A stretch of 64,000 nucleotides of DNA, taken from NCBI RefSeq assembly GCF_004364125.1, contig NZ_SNZV01000001.1:310001-374000 (forward strand), in the 5' to 3' direction. This document shows, piece after piece, positions 16,552 to 25,453 of this stretch. Under the pieces are notes generated by a model. That model did no database searches, was not told the origin of the DNA, and worked only from the letters and a program-made list of their open reading frames with translations. The position numbers and the translations under genes were made by a program. The stretch comes from Sphingobacterium paludis (GTDB lineage Bacteria > Bacteroidota > Bacteroidia > Sphingobacteriales > Sphingobacteriaceae). The stretch's first letter is position 1. The number at the start of each line of letters is the position of its first letter.

Positions 16552-19500
16552 TTAGTGTTGTATTTCTTCCAGTAAAGGGTTTTCAATTTCTTCGAGTAGC
16601 GGTTGTTCACTTTCATATTTAATCAGTTTGCGCTTGCCCGCTATGCTTCCAAAGATGAAGTATAGCCCGGGCACGATAATGACGCCAAAAATGGTTCCGA
16701 GCAGCATTCCTCCGGCTGCGGCGGCACCAATGGTGCGATTTCCGATAGCACCGGGGCCATGCGCAAAAATCATCGGTATCATCCCGGCAATGAATGCAAA
16801 CGAGGTCATTAAGATAGGGCGGAATCGCACCCGCGCGCCTTCGATGGCAGCCTTATAGATCGTCATGCCTTCCGCGTGTTTCTGCATCGCAAACTCGACG
16901 ATCAGTACGGCATTTTTACCCAAAAGCCCAACCAGCATTACCAAGCCTACCTGTGCATAGATATCGTTGGCCAAGCCCAGTATTTTCAATAATAGAAAGG
17001 TGCCGAAGATTCCGGCCGGCAACGATAAAATTACCGATAGCGGTAGGACAAAGCTCTCATACTGGGCGGCAAGCACGAGATACACGAAACCTAAAACGAT
17101 TAAAAAGATATAAATAGCTTCGTTTCCGCGGGCGGTTTCATCTTTTGTTAAGCCTTCCCAACCGATATCGTAGCCGCGCGGGAGCGTTTGCTTGGCTACC
17201 TCTTGAATGGCCTTGATGGCTTCGCCTGTGCTATAACCCGCTGCCGGCTCGCCTTTAATGGCCGAGGAAGGATACATGTTATACCGGGTAATCTCGTTGA
17301 GGCCATGCGTCTTGGTCATTTTCATAAATGAAGAGTAGGGAACCATCTCGTCTTTATTGTTTTTAACGTAGAGCTTCATGACATCTTCCGGAAGTGCTCG
17401 AGATTCCGGCGAGCCCTGAACATATACCTTGTAGAAGGTACCAAAACGAATGAAGCCTTGCTCGTAGGTGCTACCGATTAAGATCGACAGGTTATTCATC
17501 GCATTTTCAATGTTCACCCCTTTCTGCATGGCCGCTTCGTTGTCGATCTCCAGCTCATACTGTGGATAGTTTGCACTAAAGAAGGTAAACAAGCCGGTCA
17601 GTTCCTTACGTTTTTCGAGGGCTTTCATAAACTCGTCGTTTACTTTTTCCAGTTCCTTGTAGTCGTCGGAGTTGGTTTTGTCCAACAAACGCAAAGAAAA
17701 ACCACCTGCAGCACCATAGCCGGGAACGGCGGGCGGACCGAAAAATTCTATCGTTGCGCCGGAGATTTCTTTGGCTTTCACCTCCAGTTCCTCTATGATC
17801 TCGGGTACGCTTTCTTTTCTTTCCGACCAATCTTTGAGCTCAATCAAACAGGTTCCCGCGTTGGATCCGCGACCTTCGGTCAGTACCTCATAGCCGGCCA
17901 AAGCTGTCACGGAAGCGACTCCATCAATGTGTTCGGTAATTTTTTGCAGTTGCCTAGCTACATCGTTCGTACGTTCCAACGTAGATCCCGGCGGCGTTTG
18001 TACGATGGCGTATATCATACCTTGATCTTCGTTGGGGATAAAGCCGCTAGGCAGCGTGCCAGAGATCCCAAAAATGCCGATGGAAAAAGCCGCAAGGATC
18101 AGAAAGGTAAACAACCTCCGGTTGACGATTTTTTTCAGGAACAGCGCGTAGCGTAGGTTTAGCCGATCGAAGCGCTTGTTAAAGGCGTCGATAAATTTAT
18201 CGATTGGGGTTTTCTTCTTAGCTTTGCCATGGTTGTTTTTTAGGATCATGGCGCAAAGCACCGGCGTTAGGGTCAGCGCAACGAAACCAGAGATGACGAT
18301 GGAGCAGGCCATGGTAATGGCGAACTGTCGGAAGAAAACGCCCACGGGACCGGCCATAAAGGCCACCGGGATAAAAACAGCTGTCATCAACAAGGTGATG
18401 GCAATTACCGCACCGCTGATTTCCCGAATAACTTCAACAACCGCTTGGTAGGGCATAAGGTGCTTTTCGTGCATCTTGGCGTGTACGGCTTCTACGACAA
18501 CAATGGCGTCGTCGACCACCACGCCGATCGCCAACACTAAGGCAAACAGCGTGATGAGATTGATCGTTAAGCCAAACACCTGCATGAACATAAATGCACC
18601 GATCAAGGAAACCGGGACCGCGATAGTAGGAATTAGTGTAGAGCGCCAATCACCGAGAAACAGGAAGACGACGAGGGCAACTAGGATAAACGCCTCAACG
18701 AGGGTATGCACCACTTTGTCAATGGAGGCATTTAAGAAATTAGATACATCATAGGTAATTTTGTAATCCATACCTGGCGGGAATGATGCCGCTTTTATTT
18801 CTTCCAGTTTGCTTTTAACCTCTTTGATTACGTCATTGGCATTACTGCCGTAGTTTTGTTTAAGCGTGATCGATGCCGATGGAAGCCCGTCAAGGTTGGA
18901 GTATATATCATAAAATTCGCTACCAAGTTCAACGGTGCCAATATCTTTTAGTTTCAGGTTTTCACCCTCTGCGTTGGCACGGATTATGATGTTTTCGTAC
19001 TCCTCTATCTTATTGTATCGACCTTTATAGGTCAGCACATATTCCAGTGATTGTGACCGTTTGCCGGTGCTTTGCCCAATACGTCCGGGAGTCCCGATGA
19101 TACTCTGTTGGCTCATCGCTTCCATCACCTCATCCGTCGAGACGTTGTAGGCGCGCATGCGCTCCGGATTTAACCAAATGCGCATGGCATAAATGCGACT
19201 ACCCAATATTTTAGCACTACCCACGCCGTTCAGCCGACTGATTTCTGGAATAACATTGACGTTAGCGAAGTTGTACAGGAATTTCTGATCGGCATGCGGG
19301 TCTTTACTGAATACGTTTACATACATCAACATATTTGGTGAAGTATAGCTTACCACCAAACCTTCCCGCTGCACCAGTTCGGGCAAGCGGTTGGTAACTT
19401 GTTCGATACGTGTTTTGACGTTTACCATAGCTTGGCTTGGATCCGTACCCAAGTCAAAATACACCATGATCGTTGCTTCGCCGGCGCTGGTGGCGTCGGA

Positions 19501-19737
19501 TGTCATGTATTTCATGCCTGGTGTACCATTGATGGATTTTTCCATCGGAATCAATACCGACTCCGTCAACACATTGGCGCTGGCGCCGGGATAGGCTATG
19601 TTAACAACGACTACCGGGGGCGCAATATCCGGAAACTGGGAGATAGGGAGTGAGCTGATCGCTAAGATCCCCATGAATATAATAACGATAGATAGCACAA
19701 TGGCTAGTACCGGTCTTTTGATAAATTTTTCAAACAT
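16552..19737 (-). CDS. RND multidrug efflux transporter, HAE1 family
   Basis: A 1061-residue inner-membrane proton-driven pump related to AcrB. The start MFEKFIKRPVLAIVLSIVII is typical. The transmembrane segment GVVVDDAIVVVEAVH carries the paired Asp used for proton relay in the HAE1 group. The repeated two-fold arrangement is visible (LLGKNAVLIVEFAMQKH in the second half), with large periplasmic loops containing FIPNEDQGMIYAIVQTPPGS and the docking region GYGAAGGFSLRLLD. Full length for the family. It lies between the adaptor gene (34 bp gap) and the TolC-like gene. Drug substrates cannot be predicted from sequence alone. Confidence 0.95.
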   Translation of the reverse strand: MFEKFIKRPVLAIVLSIVIIFMGILAISSLPISQFPDIAPPVVVVNIAYPGASANVLTESVLIPMEKSINGTPGMKYMTSDATSAGEATIMVYFDLGTDPSQAMVNVKTRIEQVTNRLPELVQREGLVVSYTSPNMLMYVNVFSKDPHADQKFLYNFANVNVIPEISRLNGVGSAKILGSRIYAMRIWLNPERMRAYNVSTDEVMEAMSQQSIIGTPGRIGQSTGKRSQSLEYVLTYKGRYNKIEEYENIIIRANAEGENLKLKDIGTVELGSEFYDIYSNLDGLPSASITLKQNYGSNANDVIKEVKSKLEEIKAASFPPGMDYKITYDVSNFLNASIDKVVHTLVEAFILVALVVFLFLGDWRSTLIPTIAVPVSLIGAFMFMQVFGLTINLITLFALVLAIGVVVDDAIVVVEAVHAKMHEKHLMPYQAVVEVIREISGAVIAITLLMTAVFIPVAFMAGPVGVFFRQFAITMACSIVISGFVALTLTPVLCAMILKNNHGKAKKKTPIDKFIDAFNKRFDRLNLRYALFLKKIVNRRLFTFLILAAFSIGIFGISGTLPSGFIPNEDQGMIYAIVQTPPGSTLERTNDVARQLQKITEHIDGVASVTALAGYEVLTEGRGSNAGTCLIELKDWSERKESVPEIIEELEVKAKEISGATIEFFGPPAVPGYGAAGGFSLRLLDKTNSDDYKELEKVNDEFMKALEKRKELTGLFTFFSANYPQYELEIDNEAAMQKGVNIENAMNNLSILIGSTYEQGFIRFGTFYKVYVQGSPESRALPEDVMKLYVKNNKDEMVPYSSFMKMTKTHGLNEITRYNMYPSSAIKGEPAAGYSTGEAIKAIQEVAKQTLPRGYDIGWEGLTKDETARGNEAIYIFLIVLGFVYLVLAAQYESFVLPLSVILSLPAGIFGTFLLLKILGLANDIYAQVGLVMLVGLLGKNAVLIVEFAMQKHAEGMTIYKAAIEGARVRFRPILMTSFAFIAGMIPMIFAHGPGAIGNRTIGAAAAGGMLLGTIFGVIIVPGLYFIFGSIAGKRKLIKYESEQPLLEEIENPLLEEIQH

Positions 19738-19771
19738 AATCTACAGATTTTTGATGCATAGCGATGTCTTG

Positions 19772-20854
19772 CTATTCGCTTGGCAATACAAGACTGGATA
19801 AAATATGCCGTGGCTCCTTGTAGTCAAATTGGATCTTGTCGCCATTTTGTACTTTGCGGATGCCTTCCAGGAGAATCTTTTCATCACCTTTTAAGCCACT
19901 GTGTACAATGTAGAGGTCGGGGAGTTCTGCCCTTACCGTGATCGGCGTAAGGTGTACTTTCCCGTTCTGATCGACCACGTAAACATATTTCTTATCCATA
20001 ATCTCGAAGCTTGCCTTTTGGGGGATGATAATTGCGTGTTGCATCGGGATCGACATCAGGATCGTTCCGGTTTGGCCATTGCGCAGCAGGTTATCTTTAT
20101 TGGGAAAAGTAGCCCGGAAGGCGATGTTTCCAGTTTCATTGTTAAAATCGGCTTCGATGGTTTCCACCTTTCCGCTCTGATTGTAGACATCGCGGTTAGC
20201 GAGCATCAGTTGAACCTGGTCGAGGTTTTGCTCGCTTTTGTGTGCTTTGTAATCTAGATACTCGGCTTCTGGCACATTGAAGTAAACCCACATGGTACTG
20301 TTGTCTGAGAGGTTCGTAAGCAGATCACCTTCATCCACTAAGCTACCCAGCTTTAAATCCAGATGGTCGATAATGCCATCATACGGAGCGGTGATCTTGG
20401 TAAAGCCTAGATGAACGGATGCTAGCTCCATTTCGGCTTGTGCGCGTTTCAATTTGGCTTTAGCCATCGCGAGCTCATTTGGCGCGACCACATTTTTATC
20501 GGCGAGCGTTTGTATATTTTGTAGTTCAATGTTCGTTGCTTCGGTTTCTGCTTGGGCCTTTAGGTATTCCGCGTTATAAATCTTGGGCATGATCTGGAAC
20601 ATCAGTTGACCCTTATGTACAAACTGGCCTTCGTCTACCAATACCTTTTCCAGATACCCGCGCTCCTGTGAACGCACTTCGATGTGTCGGATAGAGCGCA
20701 CCTGGCTTACGTATTGCTTTACAATGGTGGTGTCTGTAATTAATGGGGAGGAAACAAGAAAACGAGCGTCTTCTTCTTTTTTGTTCTCATGGTTGTGGCA
20801 ACTCGCCAGTGCGAATAATGCAGCGCAGCCCATAAGCATGACGTTTTTTTTCAT
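19772..20854 (-). CDS. RND efflux periplasmic adaptor (membrane fusion protein)
   Basis: A 360-residue lipoprotein adaptor linking pump and duct. The lipobox is ALFALASCHNH; start chosen at ATG 20854, directly before the signal peptide. Adaptor features in order: beta-barrel/lipoyl start VRSIRHIEVRSQERGYLEKV, then LVDEGQFVHKGQLMFQI, a helical hairpin rich in Ala/Glu (NAEYLKAQAETEATNIELQN), the returning lipoyl half (FTKITAPYDGIIDHLDLKLG), and the beta-barrel (LRNGQTGTILMSIPMQHAII). First gene of the efflux operon. Confidence 0.93.
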   Translation of the reverse strand: MKKNVMLMGCAALFALASCHNHENKKEEDARFLVSSPLITDTTIVKQYVSQVRSIRHIEVRSQERGYLEKVLVDEGQFVHKGQLMFQIMPKIYNAEYLKAQAETEATNIELQNIQTLADKNVVAPNELAMAKAKLKRAQAEMELASVHLGFTKITAPYDGIIDHLDLKLGSLVDEGDLLTNLSDNSTMWVYFNVPEAEYLDYKAHKSEQNLDQVQLMLANRDVYNQSGKVETIEADFNNETGNIAFRATFPNKDNLLRNGQTGTILMSIPMQHAIIIPQKASFEIMDKKYVYVVDQNGKVHLTPITVRAELPDLYIVHSGLKGDEKILLEGIRKVQNGDKIQFDYKEPRHILSSLVLPSE

Positions 20855-20983
20855 ACGAATGTTGGTACTTGTAGTAAATAATATGAGATATGGATTAAAG
20901 CGACAGCAATTTTGTCTATCGCGTGCGCACACTATACATGTCTAAAACGTACGGTTGATGTGCATCGAGGGGGGAGTAAACTG

Positions 20984-21406
20984 CTAAATGCGGAAGTGCT
21001 GCAGCAAGATAAAACGTTCGCTATCGTAGCACGTAAACAGCACAACATCAAGCGGGGCCGATTTGCTATTGTACAGTAGCGAAAAAAGACCGAACCTGAT
21101 GTTTTTATAAAGCAGATCTGCTACAAGTGGAAAAGACAGCCCATCATTCGTGTTTGATTGCTTGACATCGCTTTCCTCAGTTTTTTCAACCGCGCGATCA
21201 TCGATATGATGCGGTTTTTTTTTGCCTTTCTCCCAATGGAAGGAAGCGGTATTAACCGATTTGTTCCCGTAATTGACAGAATAGGAGTGGTTAAGCCCAA
21301 CGAGATGTTGGTTTTTTACGGATGCCATGCAAATAGTCCAAACGCCGCCGATGAGGAGCATCGACAAGGATAATATTGATATGAATTGAGCTATCCGTTT
21401 GTACAT
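20984..21406 (-). CDS. Hypothetical secreted or membrane protein
   Basis: A 140-residue protein with an N-terminal signal or anchor helix (FISILSLSMLLIGGVWTI), a lysine- and histidine-rich stretch (WEKGKKKPHHIDDR) and a more hydrophobic C-terminal part (FGLFSLLYNS). I recognise no family. It is read in the same direction as the efflux operon and ends 129 bp before the adaptor start, so co-expression is possible. Similar short orphan proteins are often seen before efflux operons in this group, but a role in metal or drug sensing is only a guess. Confidence 0.5.
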   Translation of the reverse strand: MYKRIAQFISILSLSMLLIGGVWTICMASVKNQHLVGLNHSYSVNYGNKSVNTASFHWEKGKKKPHHIDDRAVEKTEESDVKQSNTNDGLSFPLVADLLYKNIRFGLFSLLYNSKSAPLDVVLFTCYDSERFILLQHFRI

Positions 21407-21819
21407 TTGCCAGCAAAAATAAATAAAAGGTTGAAATACGCATGTTAAATTTTTGTAAAATACCTTTTGTATAGTTTTTTTTACGAAAAGTAGGTCATCC
21501 CGTCTGCTGTATGGCCTTCATTTCAAGTACTTATATGTTTTTTTCACCCGTTTGTGGTAGAATACTATCATTCGGGTACACCAACCAGCGAGACAAACAA
21601 AGCGGCGTAACATACCTACATGGTTATCGTTTTGCGTGCAAGCGGCGTTTATGTCATCGTTTAACCATGTACTTCTATAATTTCAAGAAAACTATTTTTC
21701 GTTATGCAAACGATTGCGTGAAATTATTTATTTGTATGATATATATAATTTCATATATTGTGTCGATTATTAGTTGCATAGCGTAAATATCTCAATTTGA
21801 TTTGTTTTTTTGAGATTAA

Positions 21820-22020
21820 CATAAAGGATTGTTCCGGGGAGGAAACGCTAAGATCGTTGTGTTGTTTAACAGGTACTCATGAATCCGGTGAGGACGATTG
21901 AGTACCTAAACAATCAGGATCTTCATCAAGCGGGCCTTTAAAAGCGTACTGATAAAGATATTTGACTTCTTATTGGAAGTCTGGCGGCTTCTGGTGCATG
22001 GGACAGGGCCGCCTTTCTTT
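21820..22020 (+). ncRNA. Candidate structured RNA of about 200 nt, family not recognised
   Basis: Nested pairing arms make one long bulged rod: AAAGG (21823-21827)/CCTTT (21935-21939); CGCT (21846-21849)/AGCG (21929-21932); AAGATC (21850-21855)/GATCTT (21918-21923); TTGTTT (21862-21867)/AAACAA (21908-21913); AGGTACTCA (21871-21879)/TGAGTACCT (21899-21907). A second hairpin GACTTC/GAAGTC follows and then a terminator GGCGGC/GCCGCC with a T-rich tail. The bulged-rod shape and length recall 6S RNA, but no diagnostic sequence lets me name it. No perfect TAnnTTTG promoter is visible just upstream, which is the main weakness. Confidence 0.55.
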
Positions 22021-22021
22021 T
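21983..22021 (+). terminator. Rho-independent terminator of the candidate RNA
   Basis: GGCGGC (21983-21988) pairs with GCCGCC (22008-22013); CTG/CAG inside can extend the stem. TTTCTTTT follows directly on the plus strand. Confidence 0.65.
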
Positions 22022-22229
22022 GCAACCGGTTGTTCTTACGTCGCATTTTGTATTTCTTGTTTTGCAGCGTTGTGAAATGCCCGATGTAATCGTATCATTT
22101 CACCTCATTGCGTTACGCGTGTCGACCAGTTATGCTCGAAAAGTAGTTGGTTTCTTGCTTTGTCTGAAAATATGCTTTACACTTTTAAATTAAATAGTCG
22201 ATATTCGTATTTTATTCACACACTTTGTT

Positions 22230-23375
22230 ATGAATTATAGCGCGTTAATTGCGAAAGCTAAAGGTTATATTCAGTTACATTTTGCTGGCAAGAATGGTAT
22301 TTATTGCTTTCACGACAAAATACACACCACTGAAGTTGTATCTGCCGTGGAAGAAATGGCCGATTACTACATGCTATCGGATGAAGAGCGCTTTGTGGTC
22401 GTTTGTAGTGCTTATTTCCATGATACCGGCTATCTTCAGGGAGGCAGTGCTGGGCATGAAGCGCGTAGCGCGAAGAACGCGGAGTTTTTTTTGACCCAAG
22501 AGCAGGTTTCGGAAGAAGTGAAGACGAAAATTAAGCGCTGCATATTGTCTACAAAAATGCCGCAATCTCCCGAAAATTTATTAGAACGCATTCTCTGCGA
22601 TGCCGACTTGTTCCATTTGGGTACAGCGTCTTTCAGTGAGCGCAACAAGCTTATGCATAAAGAAGCAGAAGAGGTGCAAGGTGAGAAGATAGACAAAGCA
22701 TTATGGCGGGGGATGACCATTATGTTATTGAAAAACCATCACTATCATACTGATTACGCGCAAGAGAAATTGGGCGAAAAGAAGCATGAAAATTTAGAAG
22801 AACTGATGAAGAAAGAGGGGAAATCCAAAGAAAAGGATGAACGTAATAAAAGACCTGAGCGGGGAATAGAAACCATGTTTCGTATCTCTTCTTCGAATAA
22901 CCAGCGATTGAGCGATATGGCTGATAACAAAGCGAATATTTTGCTCACGGTCAATTCCATCATTCTATCTATGGTTGTTGCCGTTCTTTTGCGCCGTCTA
23001 GATAACGACCAGCACTTGGTGTACCCGACCATTTTTTTAATGGTGGCCGTTGTGTTGACGATGATCTTTGCTATTTTATCGACTATACCCAAGATTCCAG
23101 ACGGTCGTTTTCACACGGAGCAAGTTAAGCAGAAAAAGGTCAACCTACTCTTCTTCGGTAACTTTTACCGCATGAGTTACACTGATTATGAAGAGGGTAT
23201 GGGAAAAGTGATGTTGGACAGCGACCTGCTCTACGGTATGTTAACCAAAGATGTCTACGCCCAGGGCGTAGCTTTAGGAAGGAAATATCGTTTGCTACGT
23301 TACGCCTATGGCATTTTTATGTTTGGATTGACCATATCTGTAGTGGCATTTAGCTTTTCTGTAATGACCCTCTAA
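22230..23375 (+). CDS. HD-domain phosphohydrolase fused to Pycsar-effector-like membrane domain
   Basis: A 381-residue fusion. The N-terminal half is an HD metal-dependent phosphohydrolase: His32 in KIHTTEVV, the His64-Asp65 pair in AYFHDTGY, and Asp124 or Asp126 in LCDADLFHLG. A charged linker follows (KKEGKSKEKDERNKRPERG). The C-terminal half matches the PycTM/DUF5706 family, with the hallmark FRISSSNNQRLSDMADNKAN leading into two transmembrane helices (ILLTVNSIILSMVVAVLLRR; IFLMVAVVLTMIFAILS) and a last helix near 355-378. In Pycsar anti-phage systems PycTM effectors sense cyclic nucleotides and damage the membrane. Here no cyclase gene is adjacent; the fused HD domain could turn over the ligand. 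The family assignment is confident, the role is not. Confidence 0.85.
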   Translation: MNYSALIAKAKGYIQLHFAGKNGIYCFHDKIHTTEVVSAVEEMADYYMLSDEERFVVVCSAYFHDTGYLQGGSAGHEARSAKNAEFFLTQEQVSEEVKTKIKRCILSTKMPQSPENLLERILCDADLFHLGTASFSERNKLMHKEAEEVQGEKIDKALWRGMTIMLLKNHHYHTDYAQEKLGEKKHENLEELMKKEGKSKEKDERNKRPERGIETMFRISSSNNQRLSDMADNKANILLTVNSIILSMVVAVLLRRLDNDQHLVYPTIFLMVAVVLTMIFAILSTIPKIPDGRFHTEQVKQKKVNLLFFGNFYRMSYTDYEEGMGKVMLDSDLLYGMLTKDVYAQGVALGRKYRLLRYAYGIFMFGLTISVVAFSFSVMTL

Positions 23376-23486
23376 CCTGCACCTAGCGGCGCGGGGGCGT
23401 CGAGGTAGCAAAAGCAACTAACACACCTGGTTATGATCTAGCTTGCATAAAAAAAATAAACGAGCTCACGAAATAATTAGTCACTT

Positions 23487-24368
23487 ATGAAGAAATCTGT
23501 TGGATTCATGTTGATTGCCGTTGGTGCTACGGTCCTCACAGGCAGCAGTTGTCGTTTTAAAGGCAGTTCTGCGGGTAAACCGCACGACTCGTCGGTCGCC
23601 GCATTTCCTTATCCCATCAAGCCGGATAGCGTTTTTACGATGCCAAAGGCGTTAAAGGAAATTTCTGGAATAAGCTTCGACCCGGTTCGTTCGCGGACAG
23701 CCTATGCTATCCAAGATGAAGATGCTGTTTTGTTTACCTACGACTTCAGTCGAAGAAAGGTGGTTGCAACATCCACATTTGGGAAGCCCGGCGATTACGA
23801 AGATATTGCAACGGATGGCAGGTTCTTTTATGTGTTAAAGAGTGACGGAACGGTGTATACCTTTCCGTTCGCGCCGCATGGCAACACCATACAGGCGCAG
23901 GAAATAAAAGGGCTGGTACCGGAGGGCGAGTATGAATCCATCGCTATTAATCCGCTCGATCGTTTACTTTATGTGTTGTGCAAATCTTGCAAGCTTGATA
24001 GGCAGCAAGGAACGTTGACAGGCTATGTTTTAAAAGCGAGTGATGATGGAAATTTAGAAACAATTGATCGGTTTTCCATCGATGTGAACTTGATTACAGC
24101 ACTTGATCCCACTATTAAGAAAAGGATTCGTCCATCTGCGATGACGAAACGCGTTTCTTCCGATGAATGGTATATTCTTTCCTCTATTGATAGAATGGTT
24201 TTGCTAACCGATGCGAACTTTAAGCCCCGAAAGATTGTGCGCTTTTCGCATGCAGATTTTGAGCAACCAGAAGGAATAGCGTTTGATCAAGATGAAAATT
24301 TGTACATCGGCAGTGAAGCTGGCAAAACGAAGGCCGGCAAAATTTATCAATTCAATAAACACCGCTAA
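23487..24368 (+). CDS. SdiA-regulated-family beta-propeller lipoprotein
   Basis: A 293-residue lipoprotein (lipobox region LTGSSCRFKG). The SdiA-regulated/phytase-like propeller pattern is visible: ALKEISGISFDPVRSRTAYA, then YEDIATDGRFFYVLKSDGTV, YESIAINPLDRLLYVLCKSC and the closing EQPEGIAFDQDENLYIGSEA blade. These proteins are predicted periplasmic or surface esterase-like propellers of unknown substrate. Its stop overlaps the next start (TAATG at 24366-24370), so it is translationally coupled to the phosphoesterase. Confidence 0.8.
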   Translation: MKKSVGFMLIAVGATVLTGSSCRFKGSSAGKPHDSSVAAFPYPIKPDSVFTMPKALKEISGISFDPVRSRTAYAIQDEDAVLFTYDFSRRKVVATSTFGKPGDYEDIATDGRFFYVLKSDGTVYTFPFAPHGNTIQAQEIKGLVPEGEYESIAINPLDRLLYVLCKSCKLDRQQGTLTGYVLKASDDGNLETIDRFSIDVNLITALDPTIKKRIRPSAMTKRVSSDEWYILSSIDRMVLLTDANFKPRKIVRFSHADFEQPEGIAFDQDENLYIGSEAGKTKAGKIYQFNKHR

Positions 24369-25447
24369 TGCGTATTCTATATTTAATCGTCTTTATTGGC
24401 ACTTGGAACCTTGTTTTTGCGCAGCAGATCGAGCAGCGTATACTATTCATTGGCGATGCAGGCGAAATTAATCCAATGCAAAAAAGCTTGCTTGTTGATG
24501 CCGCTGGACTTGTCATTGCCGGCAAGACCCAGGTGTTTTTTCTTGGCGATAACATTTATCCGGTGGGGATGGGACTGGAGGAGGAGAAGGCCCAGCTGAC
24601 CGCGTCCATCTTGCAATCCCAGTACAGTGGTTTTATAGAAAGGGATGTGCCGGTTTCTTTCCTGGCGGGAAATCATGACTGGGATAAATCCGGTTCATTG
24701 GGTTTAAGGAAGGTTATTGCTCAAGCCAACTTTCTAAAATCACAGCATAATAGCTTGTTGAATTTTGTGCCGGAAGCCGGCACAGCAGGACCGGTGGTAA
24801 AAAAGTTTTCTGACCGGGTGACCGCCGTTTTATACGATAGCGAGTATTGGCTCTTTCCTCATCATGCCAATCCCGACTCTGCTTTGGAAGGCGAGGTGCG
24901 AAAGCAGTTTTTTGCCGACATTGCCACAGCGATCCGCGAAAATGAAGGAAATGCGATCTTGTTCATTTCGCATCATCCCTTACGCTCGTACGGCGAGCAC
25001 GGGTTAACATTTTCCTGGCGCGATCACCTCTTTCCGCTTACCCGCATATGGAAGCCCGCCTATCTTCCGCTCCCCGGCGTTGGCTCTATCTTCCCACTCG
25101 TACGTTCTACGGTGTTGAATAGTGCAGAAGATCTAAAGCATCCGGTTTATAAAAGATTTATTAGGGATATGCGGCAGGCGGTGGGGACACATAAAAATAT
25201 TGTCTTTGTTTCAGGGCACGACCATGGATTGCAATGGATTGTTGATCAAAATTTTCGACAAATCGTTAGTGGTTCTGGCGCGAAATCATCCATCATTCAG
25301 CCCAGTAAAGCGTTGAAGTATCAGCATAATCAACAAGGATTTTGCGTGCTGGATTGCATGGACGACGGCAGCTTAGATCTGTCGTTTTATATTGAAGATA
25401 AGGGACGTACTACAAAAGCTTTTCAACAAATCATCTATCCTAATTAA
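24368..25447 (+). CDS. Secreted calcineurin-like metallophosphoesterase
   Basis: A 359-residue exported phosphoesterase (signal MRILYLIVFIGTWNLVFAQ). All metal-binding blocks are present in order: FIGDAG, FFLGDNIYPVG, FLAGNHDWD, FISHHPL and VSGHDHG, so it should be an active dinuclear-metal enzyme on phosphomonoesters or diesters in the periplasm. The nearest general type is the purple-acid-phosphatase-like group. It is coupled to the SdiA-regulated gene upstream and followed after 6 bp by the GAF protein. In other Bacteroidota I recall this domain fused to an Omp85-type barrel; here that barrel is encoded two genes downstream. Confidence 0.9.
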   Translation: MRILYLIVFIGTWNLVFAQQIEQRILFIGDAGEINPMQKSLLVDAAGLVIAGKTQVFFLGDNIYPVGMGLEEEKAQLTASILQSQYSGFIERDVPVSFLAGNHDWDKSGSLGLRKVIAQANFLKSQHNSLLNFVPEAGTAGPVVKKFSDRVTAVLYDSEYWLFPHHANPDSALEGEVRKQFFADIATAIRENEGNAILFISHHPLRSYGEHGLTFSWRDHLFPLTRIWKPAYLPLPGVGSIFPLVRSTVLNSAEDLKHPVYKRFIRDMRQAVGTHKNIVFVSGHDHGLQWIVDQNFRQIVSGSGAKSSIIQPSKALKYQHNQQGFCVLDCMDDGSLDLSFYIEDKGRTTKAFQQIIYPN

Positions 25448-25453
25448 CAACCT

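Larger units (their letters stand above)
21407..22229. other. Large intergenic region
   Basis: 823 bp without a convincing protein gene. It contains an inverted repeat ACATGGTTA (21618-21626)/TAACCATGT (21662-21670), an AT-rich stretch around 21680-21830, and the candidate structured RNA at 21820-22020 with its terminator. About 200 bp then remain before the HD-PycTM gene, in which I see no clear promoter. Confidence 0.6.

Noticed and set aside
21511-21786. 91-codon plus-strand ORF in the large gap
   Set aside because: Composition follows the AT-rich DNA, and no promoter or family signal is present.
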